DNA of 64,000 bases from Acidobacteriota bacterium (GTDB lineage: Bacteria > Acidobacteriota > Terriglobia > Bryobacterales > Bryobacteraceae), in contig JAKOTR010000031.1 in the NCBI GenBank assembly GCA_029776225.1, positions 1 to 64,000 of the forward strand, in the 5' to 3' direction. Positions 18,528 to 26,462 of the stretch are shown here, one piece after another; position 1 is the first letter of the stretch, and each line of letters starts with the position of its first letter. The translations under genes and the position numbers were made by a program. The notes beneath the pieces are model-generated. The model was given only the letters and a program-made list of their open reading frames with translations, had not been told where the DNA came from and did no database searches.

Positions 18528-18558
18528 GAACCGGACTTGCGGGCCTCGCATCCGGCTC
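18528..18558 (-). ncRNA. Group II intron domain V hairpin
   Basis: On the minus strand GAGCCGGA pairs with TCCGGTTC around an internal GCG/CGC stem. This is the catalytic core hairpin of the intron at the expected distance from the 3' end. Confidence 0.75.
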
Positions 18559-18572
18559 TTTGGATCGATGTC

Positions 18573-20145
18573 TCACCACGCCAGAAGCATCTGGCGGGGA
18601 ACTTGCGGTAGAGGGTTGGCCACGCGCCAGCGGTCATACAATGAACCAAGCTGGCCATGGAACCAAGCATTGGGGTATGCCTTGGTCATCCCCGGTCGGT
18701 TGCTACGGTGCCAGACACCCCGCCCAGAATAGCAGGATGCTGAATAACGTACGGTTCAGCGTCTTGGCGAACGTAAAATCAATGACTTACGATCGCTCTT
18801 TTATGACCAAGCGAGGAATTTCAGCATCCTGATAGGCGACCCCAGCCGCCTGCGCCGGGCTGGCGCCTCGTCTCACGAAGTGTCGGTACAGGAACCGAGG
18901 GCGCTTCTTCTGGCAGATCACGATGGCCCGCAGCCTGCGGCGGACATGCGCGTCATACCTTCGGAATTCCTCCGCTCCTGCTTCGGTACAAATCCGGAAA
19001 TTTGCGATCCACCCCTGGGAATATTCGTTCAGTCCTTCCATGCAAGCCCGCAGCGAGTTCCCCCAGCTTCTTGGTGTCAACTCCAGAATCCGGGCAGTGA
19101 GCTTCGCCTTTGTCTTGGCCGATCTGAGCACCTCGACGTTGGGACCCCTGTCGGTTCCCAATCGAAATCCCAGAAAGTGAACCTCCCCCGGCTGAGTCAC
19201 TGAACTCTTCGCCTCATTGACCTGAAGACGCAATCGCCTCTCCAGAAAACGACGCGTCGAGGCCATGACCCTTTGCCCGGCTCGCTGGCTCCGCACGAAG
19301 ATATTGCAATCATCGGCGTAGCGCACGAACCGAAGTCCCCGGCGCTCCAGCTCCCAGTCCCATTCGTCCAGGACGATATTGGACTGCAGCGGAGATAGCG
19401 GGCCGCCTTGCGGCGTGCCCTCTTCCGTGGACACTTTTGTACCGTCCGGCATCACCACCTTCGCCTTCAGCATCCGCCGCCCCAGGTCCAGGATCCGCTC
19501 GTCACCCGCCTGCTGCCCCAAGCGGTTGAGCAGGCGTTGATGATGGACTCGATCGAAGAATTTCGACAAGTCCAAATCGACGACGACTCGGTAGCCTTCT
19601 CCCAGATACTGCTTCGCCTCCGCAATGGCGGTGTGAGCGCCCCGATTGGCGCGGAATCCGTGACTGCTGCGATGAAACCGCGGCTCGAAGATCGGCTCCA
19701 GAACCTGGAGCACGGCCTGTTGCACCCACCGGTCCACCGCATTCGGAATACCCAAGCCGCGCTCGCCGCCTCCCGGTTTGGGAATCCATACGCGCCGAAT
19801 CTCACCCGGCCTGTAGGTTCCCTGGAGAAGAGACTTCTGCAACTCGGGCAGCAGAGCCGGCGCCTCATCGACCACCTGCTCCACACTCCGCCCATCGACA
19901 CCGGGCGCCCCTTTGTTTCGCAACACATTCAGCAGCGCCTGCGCCAGATTGCTCGCCGACGCCACCGCCTCCATCAGCCGCCCCTCGGCGGCTGCGCAAG
20001 TGGCAGGCTCCATCCGGCCGCTGCCCTTCGCTGTATGCACCAAGAATCGCTTCCCATAGGACTCGTCCCGCGGGGCGCGTGCCTTGTCCCCTTTCGGGCA
20101 GTCGGCGAACGCGAAGGCCAACTGCCGTGGTTCTGCGCTTTTCAA
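18573..20145 (-). pseudogene. ltrA: Group II intron reverse transcriptase/maturase, C-terminus split by a MITE
   Basis: TTG start at 20145 after GGGGGAG. The RT domain is intact: GAPGVDGRSVEQV, RRVWIPKPGGGERGLGIP, VVDLDLSKFFDRVHH, GTPQGGPLSPLQSNI and the catalytic FVRYADDCNIFV. The maturase X domain follows (LNEYSQGWIANFR). At GVAY the frame enters the MITE and stops at 18787 (452 residues). If the MITE and one copy of its CTAT duplication are removed, the frame continues SGRGVWHRSNRPGMTKAYPNAW and on to a stop at 18573, the normal conserved C-terminus. So a recent insertion removed the last 50 or so residues, though RT activity might survive. Confidence 0.88.
18733..18831. mobile_element. 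99-bp MITE, copy 1, in the intron RT gene
   Basis: Begins CAGGATGCTGAA and ends TTCAGCATCCTG (perfect 12-bp terminal inverted repeats). It is flanked by ATAG on both sides (18729-18732 and 18832-18835), read as a 4-bp target duplication. It is the same length as the copy at 23386 and differs at 11 of 99 positions. It encodes no protein; an autonomous relative with the same ends must supply the transposase and is not in this window. Confidence 0.92.
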
Positions 20146-20573
20146 TCCATCTCCCCCTTCGCTCCACCGGCTTTCACCGGCTTCCCGGCTACTATGAGGA
20201 GATCCGACTTCTCTCCGGGCTTCGGACAGTCGTTGATCCTGCCTTCCGCCCTACCGCTTGCGCGGACCCAGGGAGATCTCTTGGAGTAAGAGTGACCCAT
20301 GTCCTGCCGCTCCCGTCCCCCATACCGTCCCGGCCACGGTTGGATATCGGGCGTCGCGTTCCCGAGCACGCTTGCCTCCACCAGGCCGGCCTCACGGGGC
20401 TTCACTTGCGTTCGGTGCTGCAGTTCGCCTCCAGCTTTCTCCCCACGCGCCCTCGCGGTGTCGCGCAGTTGCCTTCGGCTCACAGTTGCCTCCAACAGGC
20501 CCTGTAGGGGACTTGCACCCCCAATCGGTCACTCATATCCAACACACGTGGTCGGGCTTCGCCCTCCCTACGC

Positions 20574-20590
20574 CGGCCCCCACAACTCGG
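20574..20590. repeat. Intron-flanking inverted repeat, 5'-exon arm
   Basis: CGGCCCCCACAACTCGG, the reverse complement of 18468-18484, placed about 27 bases upstream (minus strand) of the proposed intron 5' end. A small internal hairpin (GGGC-TTC-GCCC type) lies between it and the intron. Confidence 0.7.
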
Positions 20591-20752
20591 ATCGTGTCCG
20601 CTCAACTCCCGCTAAGTTCACCGTCTAATCGTGCTATTACTGGCGAACACCGGTCATGAGCTGTTGAAGTCCGTACTGACGTACTGACAACTTTCGCGCA
20701 CGGCTTCCGGAGTCACCCTTCTGCCGGCAGCGATTGACGCCGCCACGGGGAG

Positions 20753-20761
20753 GACGCATCT
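20753..20761. repeat. Left 9-bp target duplication of the DUF6788-type IS
   Basis: GACGCATCT immediately precedes the left terminal repeat and recurs at 22652-22660 immediately after the right one. Confidence 0.9.
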
Positions 20762-20917
20762 CAGCAGTTTCGGAACACCGCTGAACGGCAGGTGCGCGGC
20801 GAGCCTGCAGAGTAAGGCGCGGAGAGTGTTCTGCCCCGCTCCGGCGATGCTTCCCTATTTTCGCGTTCAAAACATTCGCTTGCATTCTTGTTTGTCTTGT
20901 AACATAATTGCTACAAG

Positions 20918-21274
20918 ATGATCCCGGACCCCAGAGGCTCCCTCGCCTCCCACTGGCGGCAGCGCAAGTTCGACCTCCTGCGGCGCTTCACTCTCCCTGC
21001 TGATCTGCTGCCCGGCTCTCTCACCCTCAGTACTACCCGTTGTGGCAAGCCCACTTGCCACTGCGCGGAAGGTGAAGGCCACCCCGCCTGGACCCTCACC
21101 TTCATGTCTGGCCGCAAGCGGCGCGTCGAACGCATCCCGCGCGAGTGGATCGAGCATGTGCGCCAGCAGGTCGAGGCCGGCCACGAGTTCCAGAACGCGC
21201 TCCGGGAAGTGCTGACCGCCAATGCTGAACTGCTGGTGCTGGCCCGCAAGCAGCGGCGTAAACCCCGGCGATGA
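20918..21274 (+). CDS. Small IS accessory protein, DUF6788-like
   Basis: 118 residues, basic, ending in a KQRRKPRR tail. The middle has RCGKPTCHCAEGEGHPAWTLTF with three Cys and a His (C-x5-C-x-C) that could bind zinc; RRVERIPREWIEHVRQQVEAG follows. Proteins of this kind are regularly encoded just before this type of transposase and are annotated DUF6788. They may bind the ends or regulate transposition; no biochemical role is known to me. The stop overlaps the transposase ATG (ATGA at 21271), so both are produced together. A palindromic TTGTAAC...TTGCTACAAG-like region just upstream may be the promoter or operator. Confidence 0.75.
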   Translation: MIPDPRGSLASHWRQRKFDLLRRFTLPADLLPGSLTLSTTRCGKPTCHCAEGEGHPAWTLTFMSGRKRRVERIPREWIEHVRQQVEAGHEFQNALREVLTANAELLVLARKQRRKPRR

Positions 21275-22464
21275 AAGGTCCCACGCCACGCAGCCTGCTG
21301 CGCTATGTGACGCAGCATCTTCGTTTGGAGCCGTACCTGAAATCGCCCGGCGACACGCGCCCGCACCCGCAGATTCCAGCGCGCACGCTGTTGTGGTCTC
21401 TGTTGATCGGCCGCGTGATGCGCGAACTGAGCTTTCATGCGGTCGAGCAACTGGTGCAGACCGCGGATTGCCGTGCCTTAGGGGTGGCGAGCTCGTTCGG
21501 CGACGACACGCTGGCCTACTTCACCGAGCGCTTGGATGCCGGCGTGACCCGTGCCGCCCTGGTCGATGTGATCCGTCTGGCCAAGCGCAACAAGGCCTTT
21601 GACAACTGCCGCTTCATCGGCCTGGCGATTGACGGGACCGCCGCCGGGCGCAGATCCAAGCGGGATTGCCCGCTGTGTCGCCCGATCTACAATGCCAAGA
21701 AGAAAGTCATCGGTTACGGTCATCCCTGCGCCGCCATCAGCGTGGTCGGAACGGGCCTGTCGCTGACATTCGACGTGGAGCCCTACGGGCCAGGCGACAG
21801 CGAATACTCCGCCGCACAGCGCTTACTGGCGCGGGCCATCCAGGCCCGGGGGGCGCGCTTCGCCGATTACCTGGTGGTGGATGGCGAGTTTGCCACCGCG
21901 CCGTTTCTGCACGCCGCCGACAGGGCGGGCACGTTCGTGGTGGCGCGCCTGAAAGACAACCTGCCCGAACTAAAGGCGGCCGTGGAAAAGCGCTTCTGCT
22001 CACAGCCGCCCACGCGCATCTACCACGTCGGCAAAGACCGTGTGGAAGTTTGGGATGCGGACGACTTCGATCCCTGGGAAACGCTCCGCTGGCAGACCGT
22101 GCGAGCTTTCCGTTACCGGCAGCACAAGCCGGATGGCAGCATCATCCAGGCCGACTGGCTCACCAACTTTCCCACCCGCAAGGCGGGCACTCTCGCCCTG
22201 TTTCACATCGCCAAAAGCCGCTGGGAGATTGAGAATCAGGGTTTCAACGACGCCAAGAACCGCTACGGCCTCGAACACATCTGCCATCACCAGCCCAACA
22301 GCATCTTGGTGAACTGGTTGCTGACCTTGTTGGCGATGGTCATTGAACGGCTCTATCGCATTCGCTATCTGCATCGCGGTACGCACCCAGTGCGCTCAGC
22401 AAGCCAACTGTGCCTCCTGCTCTGGCTGGGCCTGTCGCGGTCGCTCGCACCCGACACCAGTTGA
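21271..22464 (+). CDS. IS4-like DDE transposase
   Basis: 397 residues, full length. First catalytic Asp in FIGLAIDGTAAGRRSKRD (near residue 115), second in ADYLVVDGEFATAPF (near 208), and the Glu in a YREK-like segment FHIAKSRWEIENQGFNDAK (near 315). The C-terminal helix region (ILVNWLLTLLAMVIERLYR) is typical. Translation is coupled to the upstream DUF6788-like gene. No frameshift or stop. The element it belongs to has perfect target duplications. Confidence 0.85.
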   Translation: MKGPTPRSLLRYVTQHLRLEPYLKSPGDTRPHPQIPARTLLWSLLIGRVMRELSFHAVEQLVQTADCRALGVASSFGDDTLAYFTERLDAGVTRAALVDVIRLAKRNKAFDNCRFIGLAIDGTAAGRRSKRDCPLCRPIYNAKKKVIGYGHPCAAISVVGTGLSLTFDVEPYGPGDSEYSAAQRLLARAIQARGARFADYLVVDGEFATAPFLHAADRAGTFVVARLKDNLPELKAAVEKRFCSQPPTRIYHVGKDRVEVWDADDFDPWETLRWQTVRAFRYRQHKPDGSIIQADWLTNFPTRKAGTLALFHIAKSRWEIENQGFNDAKNRYGLEHICHHQPNSILVNWLLTLLAMVIERLYRIRYLHRGTHPVRSASQLCLLLWLGLSRSLAPDTS

Positions 22465-22651
22465 TCATCGCTTCCCTCGCCTCCTCGTGTCCGCGCTGCC
22501 CCCGCAATTTCATCCGCCTGAACCCCAATCGGGGCTTGGAGAACTGCCCTCGAAAATAGGCCAAGCGCCCCAACCGCCCTCGTGCCGCTTCGAATCGACC
22601 GCTTTCAAGCACTGCCCGCGCTTGCTCTGTCGCGGACTTCCGAAACTGCTG

Positions 22652-22660
22652 GACGCATCT
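22652..22660. repeat. Right 9-bp target duplication of the DUF6788-type IS
   Basis: GACGCATCT, identical to 20753-20761. Confidence 0.9.
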
Positions 22661-22700
22661 GCGCAGGCTTGATCTCAGATCTCAGTGCCTCCATAATTCC

Positions 22701-22728
22701 CATGGCCATGCGAGTTCACATGGCCATG
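22701..22728. repeat. Two CATGGCCATG palindromes
   Basis: Self-complementary CATGGCCATG occurs at 22701-22710 and 22719-22728, separated by eight bases. It lies 50-75 bp beyond the 3' end of abiEii. It may form a cruciform, a weak terminator, or be a dimer-protein binding site; no gene is seen at 22661-22776. Confidence 0.45.
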
Positions 22729-22776
22729 ATAACGTCACGGATCGTCGGTGCCTTGATCGCGGTACGAGAAGCGCGC

Positions 22777-23710
22777 TCATGGCAGGTTTGCCTGTCGCAG
22801 GACCCGGCGGATCTCTCGGAAAACCTGATCAAATGGCGGCAGCACGGCCATCTGATTCGAGAGCCGTGTAGACCAGAGCGCCTTCAGCCGCGCTTCCTTC
22901 TTGATGATGGCCTCCTGGATTCCCGCCGCCTCCTGCTGCCGGAAGGCGAGCTTGGCACTCATCGCGGGCACCAGTTCTGACAGGTCGATGCCCTCGCAGG
23001 AGACGAGATGCCAGAGATCGTAGAGATCGCGCGGTTCATTGCGGGCGCGATCGGCGAGTGCCAGAACTTTCTCCGTGGTGGTCTCGGCCAGCGAGTACGC
23101 CTGGACTATTCGGCCGTCCGGCAGGTCTGAGAATTCCTCGTAGGCCCGAAGAACCGGTCGGCCCTCAAGCGGAAAAACGATCTGCTCCCGAATTGTAATG
23201 TCTACCTTAACGCCGCCGCCAGCTGGCAACGGTCCGACATATCGCAAGTAGAACGTGTGACTGTTCGCGTGCGAGTGGCGGTCCTCGCGGTCGAACGCGA
23301 ATTCCATTCCGCAGGCGTGGCGAACGGCGGCGTACACCGATTCCAATCGCCGGCGAATTTCCTCGAATGGCATCGGCTCGATTAGCAGGATGCTGAAGAA
23401 CGCACGGTCCAGTATTTTGGCGAACATAAAATCTGTGACTTACGATCTCTCTTTTATGACCGAGCGAGGAATTTCAGCATCCTGTTAGCGTGAAATCCAG
23501 GTCCTCAGAAAATCGGTAGTCGCCACAGTAGCAGCGCTTGAGTGCGGTTCCGCCTTTGAAGGCAAGGCTCCGCCGGAGTTCGCTTTCAGCCAGTTCGGCC
23601 AGGAACCAAGCCAGGCAGTAGTCCCGTTCGAGGACGCTTTCGGGAATGCGACGGCCGCCGGCCTTCGCGAGACGGTTGGCGAGGAGAGAGAGATTGCGCT
23701 GCGGTATCAG
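22777..23710 (-). pseudogene. abiEii: AbiEii-type toxin (nucleotidyltransferase), disrupted by a MITE
   Basis: Type IV toxin of the AbiE system; family members are nucleotidyltransferases that inactivate tRNA acceptor ends. The reading frame starts at CTG 23710 (IPQRNLSLLANRLAKAGG), one base after the abiEi stop; relatives have ATG there, so the start may be mutated or noncanonical. Residues about 48-73 hold motif I: FKGGTALKRCYCGDYRFSEDLDFTL with GGT and the SEDLDF Asp pair. The MITE at 23386-23484 follows that motif directly. Removing it and one TTAG rejoins DFTL to IEPMPFEEIRRRLESVY; the distal part ends ...FREIRRVLRQANLP at 22777. The insert adds 103 bp and brings an immediate stop. The distal part alone (216 codons from an ATG inside the MITE) lacks the catalytic motif. 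Confidence 0.9.
23386..23484. mobile_element. 99-bp MITE, copy 2, in abiEii
   Basis: Same 12-bp ends CAGGATGCTGAA / TTCAGCATCCTG as copy 1, about 89 percent identical, flanked by TTAG at 23382-23385 and 23485-23488. The insertion point is verified because the interrupted toxin reading frame becomes continuous when the element and one duplication are removed. Confidence 0.93.
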
Positions 23711-23957
23711 TTCAGGTCCTCCGGGCGGCTTCGAGTTCGTCGGGCGCCACGTTCATTCGGAGGCGCCAACTGGAAACGTGTGGCCCTTCGACCGGCAGCA
23801 TCGGGTCGAGCACGGCATATGTCGCGCTTAGAGAACTACGAAGGCGATCCAGGTCCTCCGGCGCGGCGATCTGATAGAAATCGAGCAGGTATCCGAGCCG
23901 CCGGACGACAGCCCCAACTCCCAAGCGCAGGGCGTAGTCAATCAGCCGAACAGGCTT

Positions 23958-23960
23958 CAC
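23958..23960. repeat. CAC target duplication of the IS3 element (left)
   Basis: CAC at 23958-23960 is repeated at 25389-25391. Three bases is the usual duplication for many IS3-family elements, and deleting one copy plus the element restores the abiEi frame. Confidence 0.85.
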
Positions 23961-24028
23961 TGAAGTGGACCCCGTTTTCTGGACAGTCTGCTTAAGTGGA
24001 TCGGCGGCATTGAAAATGGAGAGAAGCA

Positions 24029-24316
24029 ATGCCGAGAACCCGCAAAACCCACCCGCCGAGCTTGAAGGCGAAGGTCGCCGTTGAGGCGATCCGAGGCGTG
24101 AGGACCGCCGCTGAGATCGCCAAGGCCTTTGACGTGCATCCGAATCTGGTCGCCACATGGAAGAAGCAGGCGCTGGAGCAGATGCCAACGATCTTCGCCG
24201 GCGCCCAGGCCGGCCGCCAGGATTCCGATCCCGAAAAGGACGCCCTCTACCAGCAGATTGGGAGGCTGAAAGTGGAGCTCGACTTTCTCAAAAAAAGAGT
24301 CGGCTTGCACGATTGA
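24029..24316 (+). CDS. IS3-family transposase OrfA
   Basis: 95 residues. ATG 24029 has GGAGAG seven bases upstream. Helix-turn-helix (KAKVAVEAIRGVRTAAEIAK, then HPNLVATWKKQALEQ) followed by a leucine-zipper-like C-terminus (DALYQQIGRLKVELDFLKK). OrfA binds the terminal repeats and, fused to OrfB by frameshifting, makes the active transposase. The A7 run at 24290-24296 near its end is the likely slip site. Confidence 0.9.
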   Translation: MPRTRKTHPPSLKAKVAVEAIRGVRTAAEIAKAFDVHPNLVATWKKQALEQMPTIFAGAQAGRQDSDPEKDALYQQIGRLKVELDFLKKRVGLHD

Positions 24317-25142
24317 GGACAAACGCCAATGGATCGATCCGCTCCATCCCGAGCTCGCCATCCGGCGCCAGTGCCAATTGCTGGGGCTGGCCCGCTCCAG
24401 CTATTACTACCGGCCGCGGCCGGAAAGCGAGGAAACGCTGGCGCTGCTGCGCCGGTTGGACGAGTTGTACATGGAACTGCCGTTCTTCGGCAGCCGCCGC
24501 ATGGCGGCGATGCTCGGCGTGAACCGCAAGCGGATGCAGCGGCTGATGCGCATCGCCGGCATCGAGGCGCTGTACCCAAAACCGCGACTCAGCCGGCCGG
24601 GGCCGGGTCACGAGATCCATCCCTACCTGCTGCGCGATCTGGTCATCGACCGGCCCAACCAGGTCTGGTCGAGCGACATCACCTATGTGCCGATGCGGCG
24701 GGGCTTTCTCTACCTGGTGGCGGTGATGGACTGGTTCAGCCGCTATGTGCTGAGCTGGGAACTGTCGACGACCATGGACACCGGCTTCTGCCTGGCGGCC
24801 CTGGAAGCCGCCCTGGGCCAGGGCGCGCCGGACATCTTCAACACCGATCAGGGATCGCAATTCACTTCTGCCGATTTCACCGGCGTCCTGCGGCAACGCC
24901 AGATCCTGATCAGCATGGACGGCCGCGGCCGCTGGATGGACAACGTCTTCATCGAGCGGTTGTGGCGCTCGGTGAAGTGCGAACTGATCTACCCGGGCGA
25001 TTTCGCCGACGGGCGGCAATTGTGGATGGCGCTGGACGGCTATTTCCGCTTTTACAATCACAGCCGTCCGCATCAGGCGCTGGGCTACCGGACGCCCGCC
25101 GAGGTTTTCGCTGCTCGCATCCAGCAACCCGCGATGACTTGA
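24270..25142 (+). CDS. IS3-family transposase OrfB (rve integrase core)
   Basis: The open frame begins at 24270, overlapping orfA, and reads KKESACTIEDKRQWIDPLHP into the HTH_21-like region (GSRRMAAMLGVNRKRMQRLM) and the rve core: VWSSDITYVPMRRG (Asp), DIFNTDQGSQFTS (Asp) and WMDNVFIERLWRSVKCELIY (Glu), ending HQALGYRTPAEVF. The first ATG in this frame is 24378, too late for a full OrfB. OrfB sits in the +1 (equal to -2) frame relative to orfA across the A7 tract, not the common -1 frame. So either the shift is unusual or one base has been gained or lost in the homopolymer. Otherwise all catalytic residues are intact. Confidence 0.85.
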   Translation, partial: KWSSTFSKKESACTIEDKRQWIDPLHPELAIRRQCQLLGLARSSYYYRPRPESEETLALLRRLDELYMELPFFGSRRMAAMLGVNRKRMQRLMRIAGIEALYPKPRLSRPGPGHEIHPYLLRDLVIDRPNQVWSSDITYVPMRRGFLYLVAVMDWFSRYVLSWELSTTMDTGFCLAALEAALGQGAPDIFNTDQGSQFTSADFTGVLRQRQILISMDGRGRWMDNVFIERLWRSVKCELIYPGDFADGRQLWMALDGYFRFYNHSRPHQALGYRTPAEVFAARIQQPAMT

Positions 25143-25388
25143 ACTTGGGGCTCCGCCCCAAACCCCGGGATTTATCGCTTTCGGCCAGACTGGCTGCTTC
25201 GCGTTTGGAGAGCCGCCGGGCTGCCGTACAATCAAGGAGCCTCGCGGGAAGACAGGGCAACGCAGGGATGCGACCCGAGCGCCTCGCGAGGTCCGGACTG
25301 AAAGGGCGGTAGTAATGCCGCCCTCCGAACCCGCCGCGACCCACTTAAGGAAAGGGCAAAAACTGTCCAGTCCTTGGGGTCCACCTCA

Positions 25389-25391
25389 CAC
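25389..25391. repeat. CAC target duplication of the IS3 element (right)
   Basis: Matches 23958-23960; see the element entry. Confidence 0.85.
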
Positions 25392-26005
25392 CTGGCGGCG
25401 CATCCAAAGGCCCTTGGCGACCTCGGTGATCCCGCCGCAGTACGCCGGCAGGTGCAGCCCGTCGATTACGGTCCGGTCGATATCACTGATCTTCACCGAT
25501 TCCTGTTTCGAGATCCAGTGAGTCGTCACACCGGAAACATCTTCATGGCGAACGAGAACAAACCGGAACTCCGTACCGTGAATGGTTCGCCTGCGAAGGC
25601 GTTTCGTTGTGCTGGTGAAAATCACAAACTGGGGCTGCGTGAGCATTCGGTGCAGCTCCATGGCGGATGCGTGTGAAATGAAGTATTCGGCACCAGCCGC
25701 GAGGTGTCGGGCGATGATATACGGATTGCCGGCGAACTCCGTCTCTCGGCCGAGTTCCGGAGGCACGAGCACAAAGAGACCAGGCTGCAACCTCGACACC
25801 ACACCTCGGGCTACAGCATGCCGGATCAGACTCCGCGCCGACGCCGGCGGCAACCCGGTGATGCTCTCGACCTCGGCGTGCGTGAAGGTTGTCTGGCCAT
25901 TTTCGTAGAGGGCGGTCAGCAATTGGGCGGTCCTGGAGCCAGCCGTCTTCGGCGGCACCTTGGCTTCGGCGCGCAAGATGCGTGGCGTAGGATCACCCCA
26001 GTCCT

Positions 26006-26049
26006 ATGATAATGGTCTGTGTGCGTTTCGTGCAATGGCATGGCACGAA
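26006..26049 (-). promoter_or_regulatory. Candidate abiE promoter with overlapping inverted repeat
   Basis: On the minus strand TTGCAC (26035-26030) and TATCAT (26011-26006) are separated by 18 bp, about 30 bp before the abiEi start. An inverted repeat TTCGTGC / GCACGAA (26027-26033 and 26043-26049) overlaps the -35 hexamer. AbiEi proteins bind inverted repeats at their own promoter, so this is a plausible auto-repression site. The remainder of 25977-26462 holds nothing that I recognise. Confidence 0.5.
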
Positions 26050-26462
26050 TTGCGCCCAAAACATAATGTCGGACCCGTAGAAAGTTCGAGGACCGTTGAG
26101 AGAGGGGAGCCATTCCATACGCCTGAATCTACGCGTATCCGCCATCCGTTCGGCAATATGGTCCGAAAGTCTGTCCCCTCGAACTCTCTGTTTTTTTCCG
26201 ATGACAGGTTCTGGTTCAAGTAGGTTCGGCCCGTTGAGACAACACTGTGGTCGTGTAGGCGCGGCCGGAAGTTCGGGTGTTGTTCCTGGCCTGGTGGTTC
26301 ATCTCGACGGTGTATCGCTTTTCGAGATATTTTTTGCACGGAGCCACCGGGAGTGACTGTCGGGCAAGAATTTCGATTCCCCGAAAAGCTGCTTTACACT
26401 GGGAGGCGGCGGCAGCTCGCTGGCGCGCGCCGCGCGACGTTCGCCGAAAGGGGTTCCGGAGC

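Larger units (their letters stand above)
18487..20547 (-). ncRNA. Group II intron, class C type
   Basis: Transcribed leftward. The proposed 5' end is GTGTG at 20547. Downstream are domain I-like elements, including GGGGGTGCAAGTCCCC at about 20507-20522, and the reverse transcriptase open frame within domain IV. Domain V is at 18528-18558 (GAGCCGGA paired with TCCGGTTC). A domain VI-like hairpin, GGCGCGGCAGG / CCTGCCGCGCC with a four-base loop at 18494-18519, leads to the class-C-like end CTACTCGAC at 18487. Without the MITE at 18733-18831 the intron would be about 1.96 kb, normal for class C. The 3' end is better supported than the 5' end. Confidence 0.75.
20762..22651 (+). mobile_element. 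Complete 1890-bp insertion sequence with two genes
   Basis: Terminal inverted repeats of about 20 bp: CAGCAGTTTCGGAA plus CACCGC on the left and the complement of CAGCAGTTTCGGAA plus GTCCGC on the right (17 of 20 identical). Nine-base direct repeats GACGCATCT flank the element exactly. It carries a small DUF6788-like gene and a DDE transposase with a four-base overlap. Both frames are intact, so this appears to be a recent and possibly still active insertion. Family placement (IS4-like, related to ISNCY groupings with an accessory small protein) is tentative; the boundaries are directly visible. Confidence 0.88.
23961..25388 (+). mobile_element. IS3-family element, 1428 bp, inserted in abiEi
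   Basis: Ends: left TGAAGTGGACCCC then GGACAGT after seven bases; right, on the complement strand, TGAGGTGGACCCC then GGACAGT after seven bases. The first 13 bases match at 12 positions. orfA and orfB lie on the plus strand, opposite to the abiE operon. About 245 bp downstream of orfB are non-coding and inside the element, longer than usual. The duplications and restored antitoxin frame fix both boundaries. Confidence 0.92.
23712..25976 (-). pseudogene. abiEi: AbiEi-type antitoxin/repressor, split by an IS3 element
   Basis: The antitoxin of the AbiE type IV system; known AbiEi proteins neutralise AbiEii without stable contact and repress their own promoter through an N-terminal winged helix. 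The proximal part (25976 to 25389, TTG start) has that domain (residues about 15-75, LLTALYENGQTTFTHAEVES, GLPPASARSLIRHAVARG) and the antitoxin region HLAAGAEYFISHASAMELH to GITEVAKGLWMRRQ. The IS3 element at 23961-25388 follows. The distal part (23960 to 23712) continues KPVRLIDYALRLGVGAVVRRLGYLL and ends AARRT at TGA. Rejoined, the protein is about 278 residues. The truncated proximal product keeps the DNA-binding domain but lacks the conserved C-terminal domain. Confidence 0.9.

Noticed and set aside
18468-20590. Inverted arms flanking the group II intron as an integron attC site
   Set aside because: The sequence GTTGTGG does not fit the GTTRRRY core, the complementary RYYYAAC is missing, and there is no integron integrase or cassette nearby.
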